Assembly (NCBI GenBank): GCA_024752435.1
Contig: CP103030.1
Span: 868,001-932,000, forward strand
Source of the DNA: Allantophomopsis cytisporea
Taxonomy: Eukaryota; Ascomycota; Leotiomycetes; Phacidiales; Phacidiaceae
Direction: 5' to 3'
Length of the DNA: 64,000 nt
The notes under the pieces were generated by a model. The model saw nothing but the letters and a program-made list of their open reading frames with translations, had not been told where the DNA came from and did no database searches. Made by a program: the position numbers and the translations under genes. Shown here in pieces: positions 1 through 9,704 of this stretch. Position 1 is the stretch's first letter, and each line of letters begins with the position of its first letter.

Positions 1-1310
1 GCTTCAATGGCATATACTTTGCTTCCTTGATGGCCACCTTCAGTATTTGCAGCATCCTCAAGAGTCTCAATGACCTTTCCTTCCTCCACGCAACGCCATA
101 AACCCATAGCTAGTTCACTACCATGGTCGCCCATTTCACCTCTTCCGAGCCTGTATAGAAGTCGACCAAGCGTCTGAAATGCAACACATCTTTGAGCCGG
201 GAAGGCCGATCGAGCCAATCTTGCAAGCTCGGGTATGGTATATCCCGCAGCTTCAGGTGCCTCACCATGATGATGCAGTCCTTTGTTGGTAGGCATAGCT
301 CTTGCAATCCTCGGTGGAAGCACGCCACCTCTAAAATCAAATCGAATAGCAGATGCCGGAAGAGCTTCTTGGGCAGGATAATAGGGCGATTCCTGATCAG
401 CTACGGATCCTTGTGTGGGTATTGGTGCCATCCACGCCAACTTCGATGGATCATTAGGGAGATTTGGGAAGTATTTTGTATGAAGCGATTCGAGGAATGA
501 CGGATCGGCAGGGTCGAGTTCTGGGACTCCCGGCGCAGCGGGAAAATGGATCGAAGGCGCTTCAATATCGAGAGGTTTCGGGGCTGCAGCCGATGCCGCT
601 GCCAACGCGATGGGCTTCTCTGGTTCTTTATCGTCTTCGAAAGTGACCGTCTTTTGTGCCGTCACAGGCTTGCCTGATGGTCGAGGTACAGGTACCGCCT
701 CTGGGTCTTGTGTTTGTTCTTTCACTACTTTTGTCTCCGCCTCTTTCCGTTCGGCCTTCTCCCTCTCTGCCTTTTCAGATGGTAATTCAGTCCCCGTATC
801 GGCTCTTCCCTCATCGAGATTTGCCTTTTTCAAAAGTTTCTCGATCAGCGACGGCGGAAGCCCAGCGTATAACTCCTGTCTCTCTTGGTTGATTTCCTCC
901 TCCGACATGGCAGCGAGTCGTTTTCTATTATCTTCATCGATTCTCTGACGTTCGGTATCTTCGAAGCTAACGGGTGCTTTGGTCAGTGAGGATGGGTTAG
1001 TTTGCGATAATGGTTGACTTGGTGGAGCAACGCCGGGCGAAGAAGCCGCAGCAACATTCCCCGATCTCTGCTGCTTAAACGCAGATATGCGCGTGCGCTT
1101 CTTATGCTCTGGAAAGCCAGTAGCTGTAGTCTTCATCTTTGGAGCCGTGGGAGGCTTCGGCGCCGAAACGGTGCGTTCCTGGATGTCACCCACGAAACTC
1201 GAGGGAAGGATGCTTGATAAGTCCGACGCACGTTGATCTGTACGATTTCCATGATCTCCGTCATCATCCGAGTCGAAATCGACGTGGAAACGCTCGCCGC
1301 GGAGAGACAT
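1..1310 (-). CDS. RBA50: RPAP1/RBA50-family RNA polymerase II assembly factor (3' end cut by window)
   Basis: Reading down from the ATG at 1310-1308, a single open frame of 436 codons runs off the left edge, so the C-terminus and stop are missing. Two family domains are visible. An RPAP1-N-like segment at about residues 128-165 has the pattern AMSEEEI..ERQEL..GLPPSLIEKLLKK. An RPAP1-C-like segment at about residues 322-390 begins IRFDFRG..LPP and includes GLHHHGEAPEAAGYT. Between them is a charged linker rich in Glu, Lys and Pro. Proteins of this family (yeast Rba50, human RPAP1) help assemble RNA polymerase II in the cytoplasm before nuclear import. The identity rests on these motifs. Only a short C-terminal piece should be missing, judged from the position of the second domain. 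Its 5' flank carries hexanucleotide repeats. Confidence 0.9.
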   Translation of the reverse strand, partial: MSLRGERFHVDFDSDDDGDHGNRTDQRASDLSSILPSSFVGDIQERTVSAPKPPTAPKMKTTATGFPEHKKRTRISAFKQQRSGNVAAASSPGVAPPSQPLSQTNPSSLTKAPVSFEDTERQRIDEDNRKRLAAMSEEEINQERQELYAGLPPSLIEKLLKKANLDEGRADTGTELPSEKAEREKAERKEAETKVVKEQTQDPEAVPVPRPSGKPVTAQKTVTFEDDKEPEKPIALAAASAAAPKPLDIEAPSIHFPAAPGVPELDPADPSFLESLHTKYFPNLPNDPSKLAWMAPIPTQGSVADQESPYYPAQEALPASAIRFDFRGGVLPPRIARAMPTNKGLHHHGEAPEAAGYTIPELARLARSAFPAQRCVAFQTLGRLLYRLGRGEMGDHGSELAMGLWRCVEEGKVIETLEDAANTEGGHQGSKVYAIE

Positions 1311-1412
1311 GATGTTGACGTTGACGTTGAACGTTTTTTGCGGAGTAAAAAGAATAAAGTATGACGGAGCGACGGGATCTGGGAGCGCTCAGCCTTTCCA
1401 GAATTCGCCAGG

Positions 1413-1496
1413 CAGGTTCAGGTTCAGGTTCAGGTTCAGGTTCAGGTTCAGGCTTAAGCGTGAGCATGGCACAGGCACAGGCACAGGCACAGGCAC
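1413..1496. repeat. Two hexanucleotide microsatellites, (CAGGTT)n and (CAGGCA)n
   Basis: A near-perfect CAGGTT tract runs from 1413 to about 1452, and a CAGGCA tract from about 1468 to 1496, separated by about 15 bases. They lie 100-190 bases upstream of the RBA50 start codon. Open frames across them encode only repeated dipeptides and are not genes. Confidence 0.9.
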
Positions 1497-2224
1497 CTTA
1501 CTTCTTCTTTCCCCCGAGACAAGGGCTGGAGAGGCACTCCAAAATAGAGTTGTGGCGCTAGCCGGGTATGCATTAGCGCGACATCGAAACCGCACATCGT
1601 CTTTTCGAACTGCAACACACGTCCCGCGCGGTCCAACGTAGAATTGCACTCGATGTATTGAGATCATCCATCTCATATGACATTGCGTCTAGGAGGTGCA
1701 TGGTAGAAATGAACTTTTATATCATATGATGAAACAGTTGGACATTGTGAATAATGTCTTCAGATACATATATACTCCAAACTCGATCTATCTGAAGGCG
1801 GGGATGAGTCTGCAATGATATATTGAGCTGATCACCTAATTCTGAATGATTCTTGGTGGCTTGTATCTCCCGTCCCCTCAGACTACAACAAGGTATTGTC
1901 CGCCTACCTACTCTTGTCTCAGGTAGGCGCGTAATCGTAGACAGCAAAGTCTCTCACCTATCGAATACATGAACATATGAACATATGAACATATGAACAT
2001 ACGAGTATATGTATATGATATGCAAACCATCAGCGCGATCTCATGATTACTTCTCCCTCTCGAAGCACATCAATCAGTCCATCGTCACGCTTATGCACAG
2101 TTGTCCGGACGCATATACACAGGACATATTCAGATGAAGTCCCTCAATCTCCCACCACTCCCCTCGCCATTTATAGCCCATGCTAACCCACGTCCACGCC
2201 CACGCCCACACGTACATACATACT

Positions 2225-2262
2225 ACATACATACATACATACATACATACATACATACATAC
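2225..2262. repeat. (CATA)n microsatellite
   Basis: An uninterrupted tetranucleotide CATA tract of about nine units, preceded by a shorter imperfect stretch. Confidence 0.95.
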
Positions 2263-3737
2263 GAAATACGCGCATCAACCACACGCAGACCCTTTCAATG
2301 TCCAATTCGACAACCAGTCCCAGTCATCCACTCACTTCATGACACACAAAAGCATCGTTGCAAAAGAATATGCATGTGTGTCCCAGACAAAGAAATCTCC
2401 ACAGTACCCGAGGCAGGTCAAATAAGGTGATCAAAGACAAGCAGAGTGCGTGGCGTGAGGATGTGATGATCTTTGAACATGGTGTGCATTGATGCATCTC
2501 ATACTTGGACGATGCGAGCTGCGTTGCTTTTTATTTCTCTTTTGGGATTGATTCTGCTTTTTGCTTCTGATTTGGTCTGCTTTGGGGGGGAGTCGGAGGT
2601 GAAAGTGGAGGGGAGGTGGTATGCGCGCTTCGTGTTTGCTGTTGAGCACAAAGCATCCTTTCTTGTCTGCTGTCAGACAATCTCACAAGATGACTTGAGG
2701 TAAGGTACCGTGGGAGGCTTTGTTCATTCAAGGAGAGAACTTTGTGTTCCGGAATGGCAATCCCTTCAGTTTGTCCCTTTTGATTGCTTACGATGCTAGT
2801 CGTTGGACGTGTTAGTCAGATGGGAGGGAGATTGACTGGTATGTAGGTATGTACCATGGATGAAGTGCGTACCTCATACCGTAGGTAGCTGTTTGGAGAA
2901 CACCCTACTCTACCACTTATCGATGGGGAATCCATAAGGATGATAACAAGAATGCTTTGTTGATTATGAAAGATGTGCATATATGTATATATATATATAT
3001 ATATATTCTCTTCCTATTTATCTATTTTCTCTCTATGGATGAATATTTATACTCATATTCTAGGTGTGTCATTATATTCATCTACGTAGTACATGTCTCT
3101 TTTCTGTTATCCTATCCGCGCTCCTACACACCTCGCTTTTTCCAAGCCGCACCAAATATGGCGCACCTCCGAAAGGCACCGCTCACGGCAAAAGTCAAAG
3201 CACGGGATAGATGGAACGTCTTTTTTTTGCTCACGATTTGATTGGATGAGATGACGGCCAGCCTTTTTGTTTTGATTGGTCCGGCTTTTGTCTCGTGGCA
3301 AGGTGAAGAGAGGAAGCTTCTTCCCTTGGATCTGGTAGAGAGAGGTACATACATACATACATATGGGTATTCATACATATATTCTATCACATACATACAT
3401 AGAACACATACATACGTACATATATACATACGTATATACATATATATACCATACACAACATATTCTTACACGCTTACTCGTACTCTACACAGATATATAT
3501 ATGTGTATATACATATACACTTATATACACATATTCATATATCCACATATTCATATATCCATACACACTTACATACTTACGCTCTCTTGTCCATGGCTTG
3601 ACTGATTATCACACATTCACACATTCACCCAATCACTCATTGCACATCACTCAAACCCAAGTGATTGACTGACTGACCGACTAATCACCAAACTGGCGTG
3701 TTCATCTATCCTTGTCTGACTGTATGACTGAGTTGGA

Positions 3738-3804
3738 ACTGAGTGACTGAGTGACTGAGTGACTGAGTGACTGAGTGACTGACAGACTGACAGACTGACA
3801 GACT
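3738..3804. repeat. Paired 8-base tandem repeats GACTGAGT and GACTGACA
   Basis: A run of GACTGAGT units merges directly into GACTGACA units. The two arrays differ by two bases per unit, as expected when one array diverges and re-expands. Confidence 0.9.
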
Positions 3805-4120
3805 AACCGACTGACTTGTCCGTCCATGCTCCGTGCCGACCCCTCCCACAGCCAACCACCACCAACCCCAAAAAAAAAGTGATTGATTGATTCTCAGCCT
3901 AACAACAATTTATTATGTTCTTCCCAAACAGAAACGCTCGGCCGCGCATTCATGACTAGTGTAGAATTACCCTTCCGGAGAGCAGCGCGTACTTCTTTCT
4001 TACCTACCGTATGTACCTTACTACATTACTTACCTCTATGTTCTATGTTCTACGCTCTACCCTCTACCTAAAAGAAAAGCCTCTCCCTCTCCCTCCCTCC
4101 CCTCTCCGTCTCCGTCTCCG

Positions 4121-4124
<4 letters not shown>

Positions 4125-4153
<29 letters not shown>
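4125..4153. repeat. (CT)n microsatellite
   Basis: A pure dinucleotide CT tract of about 14 units, preceded by TCCGTC/TCCCTC hexamers. Confidence 0.95.
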
Positions 4154-4156
<3 letters not shown>

Positions 4157-4986
4157 CCCCCATAATGTCAAATACCTTTTACCTGCTACTACTAAATAAT
4201 ACTACTACTGTTACTATTACTATTACCATTACTATTACTACCTGACTATTCCTACTTCTATTCCTACTACTATTCCAACTACTAAATACTACTAAATACT
4301 ACTCCTACTCCTCCTACTCCTACTTCTACTCCTACTACTCTCCTCTTCCTACCACTACCTTACTCTCGACCCTTCTCTTGTCTTGTCAATGTTTAGAACG
4401 AACGAACCAACGAACCATCCATCATCCATCGAACGAACATCAAAGCAAAAGCCCTTTTCCTTTTCCCATTCAAAATCAACATCAACCCCCCCCACACCCA
4501 CACATTCACTTTCTCCTCACAACAACATCAACGCCCTTTTCTATTTCCCTTATAACGTTTTCATCAAAACCCTCGTTTTCTCCCATCGATCACCCCCTTC
4601 AAGGCCTCTCACCCAACTCTGTCAATTCCCCGCCATATCTTAGTACCATTCTTTCATCGGTACCCCACTCCCGACCTTCATTGTGCTTCAACCCGTCACA
4701 GACGACGTGTCGTTGTGCCCTGCTTTGAAGCTATTCAGAACAAAAAAGTCTCACAGTGCGCGCGCGCCCACCTATTCCGCAACTGCAAAATAAACCTCTC
4801 GACATCTGATATTCCCCTCCCGTCCGCAACCCACCTTTACCCCCCTCCACAGAGAGTACCACCTAATAGAAAAAGAAAGAAAAATACGGCTTTCACTGCA
4901 GATTTCAAAACATCATCTGCGTTTGGTATATAGTGTTTCTTCACATTTGCATGAGAGTTTAGTGCCATCTTCTCACCCCCAAAAAA

Positions 4987-6963
4987 ATGTCATCTCCAAA
5001 CCTTCGTCACGAGGCTTCCGGCGGTGGAGGTGATCAAGACATGGGGTCCAGAGCACGCTACAGCTCATCGCCTGAGTTGTCTTCACCCCCTCGATCTATC
5101 TCAGAACCACCGTCACCCCCAGCGCAACAAATCCTCAGAGAACAGAATCATTCAACAGCATCCAAGCTTGGTGGTGGAGATTCCTCCCCAGCCGCTGCTG
5201 GTAGATCGTCACTCGCATCACAGCCACAGCCGAAAGAGAGGAAGAAGCCGGGTCGCAAGCCAAAACCGAAGCCCACCCCCGAAGACATCTCAACCATCAC
5301 TACCGACACCAAACCCGAGAGGAAGAAGAGAACACCAAAGGATCCTAATGCCCCCAAACAAACACGCAAGAAGAAAGGTGCTACTTCCGAAATCAACACG
5401 CCCGAGCAGAAGTCGGCAACCCCGGTCGCTAAGCAGACCAAATTGACCGACATGGGTGTACGCCCGGCCGAGCCGATTTTCAGCTTCGCTCAAGAATACG
5501 CGACCAACGCCAACGGCTCCCAATCGGGTAATAGTGAGGTTATCTCCACAACGCCTGTCACCCCCCAGATTGAACCAAACGTCCCGGTGGCAAAGCCGGC
5601 CCAACCAGCAGCAGTAGCAGCAGCAGCAGCACCACCACCACCACCACCAGCAGCTCAACAGACACGCACCAGCGGCCAGAATTATGACCCAATCAGATCA
5701 GGCTACGATCCTGTTCGTGACATGACTCAAAATGCATATGGCTCATCTGCACATTCACAATCACCGTATCCAAATCGTGCGAGTGCATCACCATCAATCG
5801 CCAGTCTGGTCGATCCTCCAGTGCAAGGCTTAAATTCGCCCTCCCAGACGTCTTATTTAAATCAGGCTCCGCGCTTCTCCTATCAGGATGGTCCAACCTC
5901 TGTTCCTCCATCACCAGTACCGAACGTTGCTCCGTCCCCAATGGCTAAGCCGGCAACTCTTGTTGCCAAGGATGATGAGGTTTCTGCTGCAGCTGCCGCA
6001 AACAACCTCAAGAAGGCCTCCTCCACCCCAACACACAGTATGACACCATCCAAGGCGCCTTCTCCAAAACCGAATAAGCTCAAGGATATCGCCAAGGATA
6101 TTGCCCCGCCCCCTCTTCCAGGATCTTTCGGCGGCATGGGATCAGGACCCAGTGACGGAACGGAGTTTAGAGCACCAACAGTCATCCTCCATATTCCTAT
6201 GAATGGGGAGACTAACAAATATGTCAACTTCACAAAGATGGCCGAGGAACGATACGGCTGGGATGCTCTTCACCCACGTCTTGCCGCTCAACGAGACCGA
6301 CTCGCACGAGTTGCCGCAGCAGGAGCAGCTCTCGAGCGCAACGGATCCAAAGAAAGCGGGGATGAAATGTCACTTGATCTATCTGAGGGTGAAGGCAGTA
6401 ATGTAGAAATGGGAGGCATGAGTGATGCACGAACGGGCACAGATGGTGGTGCAAAGAAGCCGGTCAAGAAGCGCAAGATGAAGGAGGATGAATACGACAA
6501 AGATGACGGTTTCGTCGATGACTCGGAATTACTGTGGGAGGAGCAGGCTGCAGCCAGTAAAGACGGCTTTTTCGTGTACTCTGGTCCCTTGGTTCCAGAG
6601 GGCGAAAAGCCAACTCTGGAAAGGTTTGTCTGCTCACCTAAGATGAGAATTCTATATACTGACATGAACAGCATGCGAGGCGAAGGCCCACCAAAACGCG
6701 GGCGCGGCCGTGGCAGAGGCGGTAGCACGCGTGGCACGACATCTACTCGTGGTGGTGGCACGGGAGGTGGACCGGGCTCCCGAGGGGGCAATGTTACGCG
6801 CAAACCACGTATTACCAAGGCCGATCGAGCACGCATGGAGCAGGAGAAGGCTGAACGCGAGAAGATGGGTATGACGGCTAGTCGTGGTGGTTATCATGGG
6901 GGCATGCCTACGTTGGCTAGTGCAGCCAATTTGGGGACTACGCCTATGGTCTTCAATAATTGA
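4987..6963 (+). CDS. HPC2: HPC2-like subunit of the HIR histone chaperone complex
   Basis: One uninterrupted frame of 658 codons; the ATG follows a run of A residues. The diagnostic part is the HPC2/ubinuclein (HRD) domain at about residues 500-545: an acidic DEYDKDDGFVDDSEL stretch, then WEE, then KDGFFVYSGPLVPEGE. In yeast this domain binds Hir-type subunits in a complex that deposits histone H3-H4 independently of replication and represses histone genes. Other features are a basic AT-hook-like KPGRKPKPKP patch near residue 85, long Ser/Pro/Ala-rich disordered segments including a polyalanine-polyproline run near residue 215, and an RG/GGT-rich segment at about 570-605. The N-terminal two thirds would be unrecognisable without the HRD. 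It stands alone with a long, repeat-filled upstream region. The function is assigned from the family. Confidence 0.9.
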   Translation: MSSPNLRHEASGGGGDQDMGSRARYSSSPELSSPPRSISEPPSPPAQQILREQNHSTASKLGGGDSSPAAAGRSSLASQPQPKERKKPGRKPKPKPTPEDISTITTDTKPERKKRTPKDPNAPKQTRKKKGATSEINTPEQKSATPVAKQTKLTDMGVRPAEPIFSFAQEYATNANGSQSGNSEVISTTPVTPQIEPNVPVAKPAQPAAVAAAAAPPPPPPAAQQTRTSGQNYDPIRSGYDPVRDMTQNAYGSSAHSQSPYPNRASASPSIASLVDPPVQGLNSPSQTSYLNQAPRFSYQDGPTSVPPSPVPNVAPSPMAKPATLVAKDDEVSAAAAANNLKKASSTPTHSMTPSKAPSPKPNKLKDIAKDIAPPPLPGSFGGMGSGPSDGTEFRAPTVILHIPMNGETNKYVNFTKMAEERYGWDALHPRLAAQRDRLARVAAAGAALERNGSKESGDEMSLDLSEGEGSNVEMGGMSDARTGTDGGAKKPVKKRKMKEDEYDKDDGFVDDSELLWEEQAAASKDGFFVYSGPLVPEGEKPTLERFVCSPKMRILYTDMNSMRGEGPPKRGRGRGRGGSTRGTTSTRGGGTGGGPGSRGGNVTRKPRITKADRARMEQEKAEREKMGMTASRGGYHGGMPTLASAANLGTTPMVFNN

Positions 6964-7559
6964 GTACTTGTACGTCGTTTTTTCAAACTGAGATGAGAGT
7001 CGGGCGGGCAGACAGGCAGGCTGGTAAGGCGAGGCGTTTTCTGAGGTGCATGGTAGGGGCGTTATGGAAGGGTAGGGAAGTTTCCCTGGGTTGGGAGCGC
7101 CTTCTACTACCTGTGTTATTCTACGATGTACATTCGTTACATTAGATAGCGTAGCGCTTTTGGACTATGTTTGTCTGGCTTTGACTTGAACTTGCTACTT
7201 ATTATAGCTGGAAAATCAAAAGTATTGTATGATGACTTTTGATGCTTGTTTTATGTTATGGTTGATTTTCGATTGATTTTCTGTGGGGGATGTTTTGTGG
7301 AACTCTTATTGGGGAGGCGTGTAAATTATAAGTGGTGTATGAGCTCTGGGTTATGGGTTAGCTGACTGTGATGTAGATGGCATTCTACGACATGTTTAGC
7401 AGCTCTATAGGACTAGAGATGTATATTCACGAGAGAACTTTCAATTGTTTGGAAAACGCTAGGTTTACAAGACTCAATACGTTATTCAAACACCTAGTCT
7501 TAGTCTAAACAAACATCTTCAAGCCTCTCGATTCTCTCGATCCTCTCAGTCCTCGCAAC
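6964..7559. other. Intergenic region, convergent 3' flanks
   Basis: Lies between the stop codons of two convergent genes. It is T- and G-rich on the + strand after HPC2, as expected for a 3' UTR. No gene or repeat seen. Confidence 0.6.
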
Positions 7560-8621
7560 TCAGTTAATCGCCTCCCACTGCACACGCCCCCTCCCCATCC
7601 CAATCCCAAGCTCAACACTAGTCCCCCCCTTCCCCTCCGCAAAAGCCCTCCTCAAACCCTCGACCTCCTCCACAGAAAGCCCAATCCGCCTCCCCCCAGC
7701 CGCGCGCCTCCACTCCCGAAAGACCCGCGCATGCCAAAACACCTCCCCCTCCCTCTCCCCGCCCCGACACACTCCCGCCAACAACCCAACCACATCCCGC
7801 AATCCAGGATCCCCCTCCGCCGTCCACAGCCCATACCCCACCGGCCCCCCCTCAAACTCTGCCCACCCCACCGGCCCCGCTAGCACCTGGAAATCTGAGC
7901 GCCGAGCCCCGCCCGTCATCCCGTTGCTGCCCGTCCAGTTCCACGAGACGAGACGCACGCTGTATGCGCGTGGGCGGGGCGTCGATGTCGATGTCGATGA
8001 GGACGCGGAGAATGCGGAAGTGTGGCTGCGGTGTATGCGGCTTAAATGCACTTGGATCTCTACCCACAGGACTTTCTCGTGTCGACGGTCCGCTAGTGCC
8101 TGCCCGAAGGATGCGCGTGTCCAGGTGTTGCGCCAGGTTAGGGTGTTCTGTGAGGAGCTCTGCGTGGAAAGGTTGTGGAGGTGGGTTAGGTGCGTGAGGA
8201 GATCGATGTAGGTGGTGTAGGGGATGGCTGTGAAGACGCCGTGCTCTGAGTGTTGGGGAAGAGGGATGTGACGGGAAAGTTGTGCTGGGGCCGGAGATGA
8301 ATTTGGGTTTGGTGCTGGTTGTACGGCTGCAGGTGAGGTGTTATTGATGGCTGGTGGAGATTCTGGGGAGAGGTAAGGGGTTTCCTGTTGTGAGATCGTA
8401 TTTGGTGAAGTGGCTTGTTCTGGTGATGGGGTGGTGCTGTCTTCAACCCTCCGATTTGGAGATGTAGTTGGAGATTGAGGTGATGGTGAGCCGTCTGGAA
8501 CTGTGATGTTGCTGTTACCAACGCGATCGTTGACGGAAGTGAAGCCGGCGTGAGTGCTGCTGGCGTTGTGTTGTGATTCCGAACGATCGGTTGTTGGTGG
8601 TGACTCTCTTTCAGAAGCCAT
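7560..8621 (-). CDS. Hypothetical protein, disordered N-terminus with a globular C-terminal half
   Basis: A single-exon frame of 353 codons from the ATG at 8621. I do not recognise a family. Residues 1-115 are Ser/Thr/Pro/Asn-rich and probably disordered. From about residue 116 (SRHIPLPQHSEHGVF) the composition changes to a likely folded region with conserved-looking Trp residues, including TLTWRNTWTRASFG and VLWVEIQVHLSRIHR. A Ser/Thr linker splits this region, followed by a Gly/Arg-rich C-terminal part ending VQWEAIN. No signal peptide or membrane segment is visible. The coding strand is strongly purine/G-rich in the 3' half, unlike the neighbouring genes. An unspliced frame of this length with clean composition shifts is probably a real gene, but the function is unknown. 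Confidence 0.6.
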   Translation of the reverse strand: MASERESPPTTDRSESQHNASSTHAGFTSVNDRVGNSNITVPDGSPSPQSPTTSPNRRVEDSTTPSPEQATSPNTISQQETPYLSPESPPAINNTSPAAVQPAPNPNSSPAPAQLSRHIPLPQHSEHGVFTAIPYTTYIDLLTHLTHLHNLSTQSSSQNTLTWRNTWTRASFGQALADRRHEKVLWVEIQVHLSRIHRSHTSAFSASSSTSTSTPRPRAYSVRLVSWNWTGSNGMTGGARRSDFQVLAGPVGWAEFEGGPVGYGLWTAEGDPGLRDVVGLLAGVCRGGEREGEVFWHARVFREWRRAAGGRRIGLSVEEVEGLRRAFAEGKGGTSVELGIGMGRGRVQWEAIN

Positions 8622-9704
8622 GATTCCACGTGGGAAAGCTCAATGGTGTTGACGCTAAGTATCAAGCTTATTTGATTGTATTGATGGTGTTGATGCTAAA
8701 GGGTCATGAAGGTGTTGAGCTGTGATGAGTAAGAGAAGCAGGCTGACTCGTGTTGTGCTGTGTTTGCCATGTGCGTGTTGTGAAATAAATTGATGACTCG
8801 TGAGGGTACTGGGTATTGCGTGTGAAGAATACTACCACAGGGCGTCTACGAGTAAGGTGTGGGAAGAGTTGACAGGGTTTCTTTATATGTTCAGGTGAAG
8901 GCTGCTCACTTTGCGAGTTTGGAATCTTGGGGTAAGCTCGAGTTGCTTCGGGACCTATTTTGATAGTAGATGCTGCTAAATAAATATACCCAAATGGCTG
9001 TTTGTTTATCGACATATGGCTGCGTTCATCTCGCCGTTGATTTGTTTTGGCTTCCGCTTGCTTCCATGCGTCTTTGGTAACATGTTTTGTTCACTTGAAA
9101 CTTCAAATACATTGAGAGCTTCTTTCATTAAACTGAAACGCTACGGTCATACCAAGCTCTAAAGAATCCAACGTTAGAAGAATAACTAAATGTACAAATC
9201 GAATTTCTCTAAGTTACGATATGAAATTCTTCACTTGATCGTTTTGCCCCCTAGGAGCTAGCATACAGCCGAGAATACAGCAACTTGCACAACGAGAGAA
9301 GCAGTTGAGTTCATTTGTTGTTTATTGATGAGATTGAACAGACTTATGAGGGCTACAAGCTTGGTGAGGACACAATCTAAAAATCTTAAGACAGCTTCTA
9401 CCTGTAACTTGTTTTAGTGTATCTTTATTACTGATGTTCTTTCAACACCTGCATGAATGATAGTGACTGGCATACTGACACTTTGACTTGCAAGGTACGA
9501 GAGACAATGTCTATAGCACCAGATATAAGGCTCATATAATTCACATATTCAAAATGAATTATGATCAAGGGAGAAGTCTAAAATTTTCTAAAATAATGTA
9601 TATAGGTTTACCAAGCCCAAAACCAACGCCAGCGCTTTCCTGAACTCCCACGCTCTCAAGGTATCCACAAGTGCAGCAGCATGCCTAAGCTTCAGAGTCG
9701 GGCA
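8622..9704. other. Intergenic region without a supported gene
   Basis: Contains the 5' flank of the orphan gene at 7560-8621 and the 3' flank of RAD54. Sequence is AT-rich from about 9050. Short frames exist but none has coding character. Confidence 0.6.

Larger units (their letters stand above)
1497..4986. other. Long microsatellite-rich intergenic region upstream of HPC2
   Basis: No protein-coding gene is supported here. The stretch is crowded with simple repeats: an 8-base ACATATGA array at 1967-2001, CATA at 2225-2262, TA at 2986-3006, CATA/TATA-rich sequence at 3344-3562, two 8-base arrays at 3738-3804, CT at 4125-4153 and a TAC/TATTAC-like tract at 4195-4345. From about 4380 to 4986 the + strand becomes pyrimidine- and A-rich and poor in G, like a long fungal 5' leader. 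The part nearest HPC2 is therefore probably its promoter and 5' UTR. Short open frames within the arrays encode low-complexity peptides only. Confidence 0.75.

Noticed and set aside
3107..3605. Several overlapping frames rich in Tyr, Ile, His and Thr
   Set aside because: Direct translations of CATA/TATA repeats.
6288..6836. 182-codon frame antisense to HPC2
   Set aside because: Mirror of the charged and RG-rich HPC2 C-terminus; composition is complementary low complexity.
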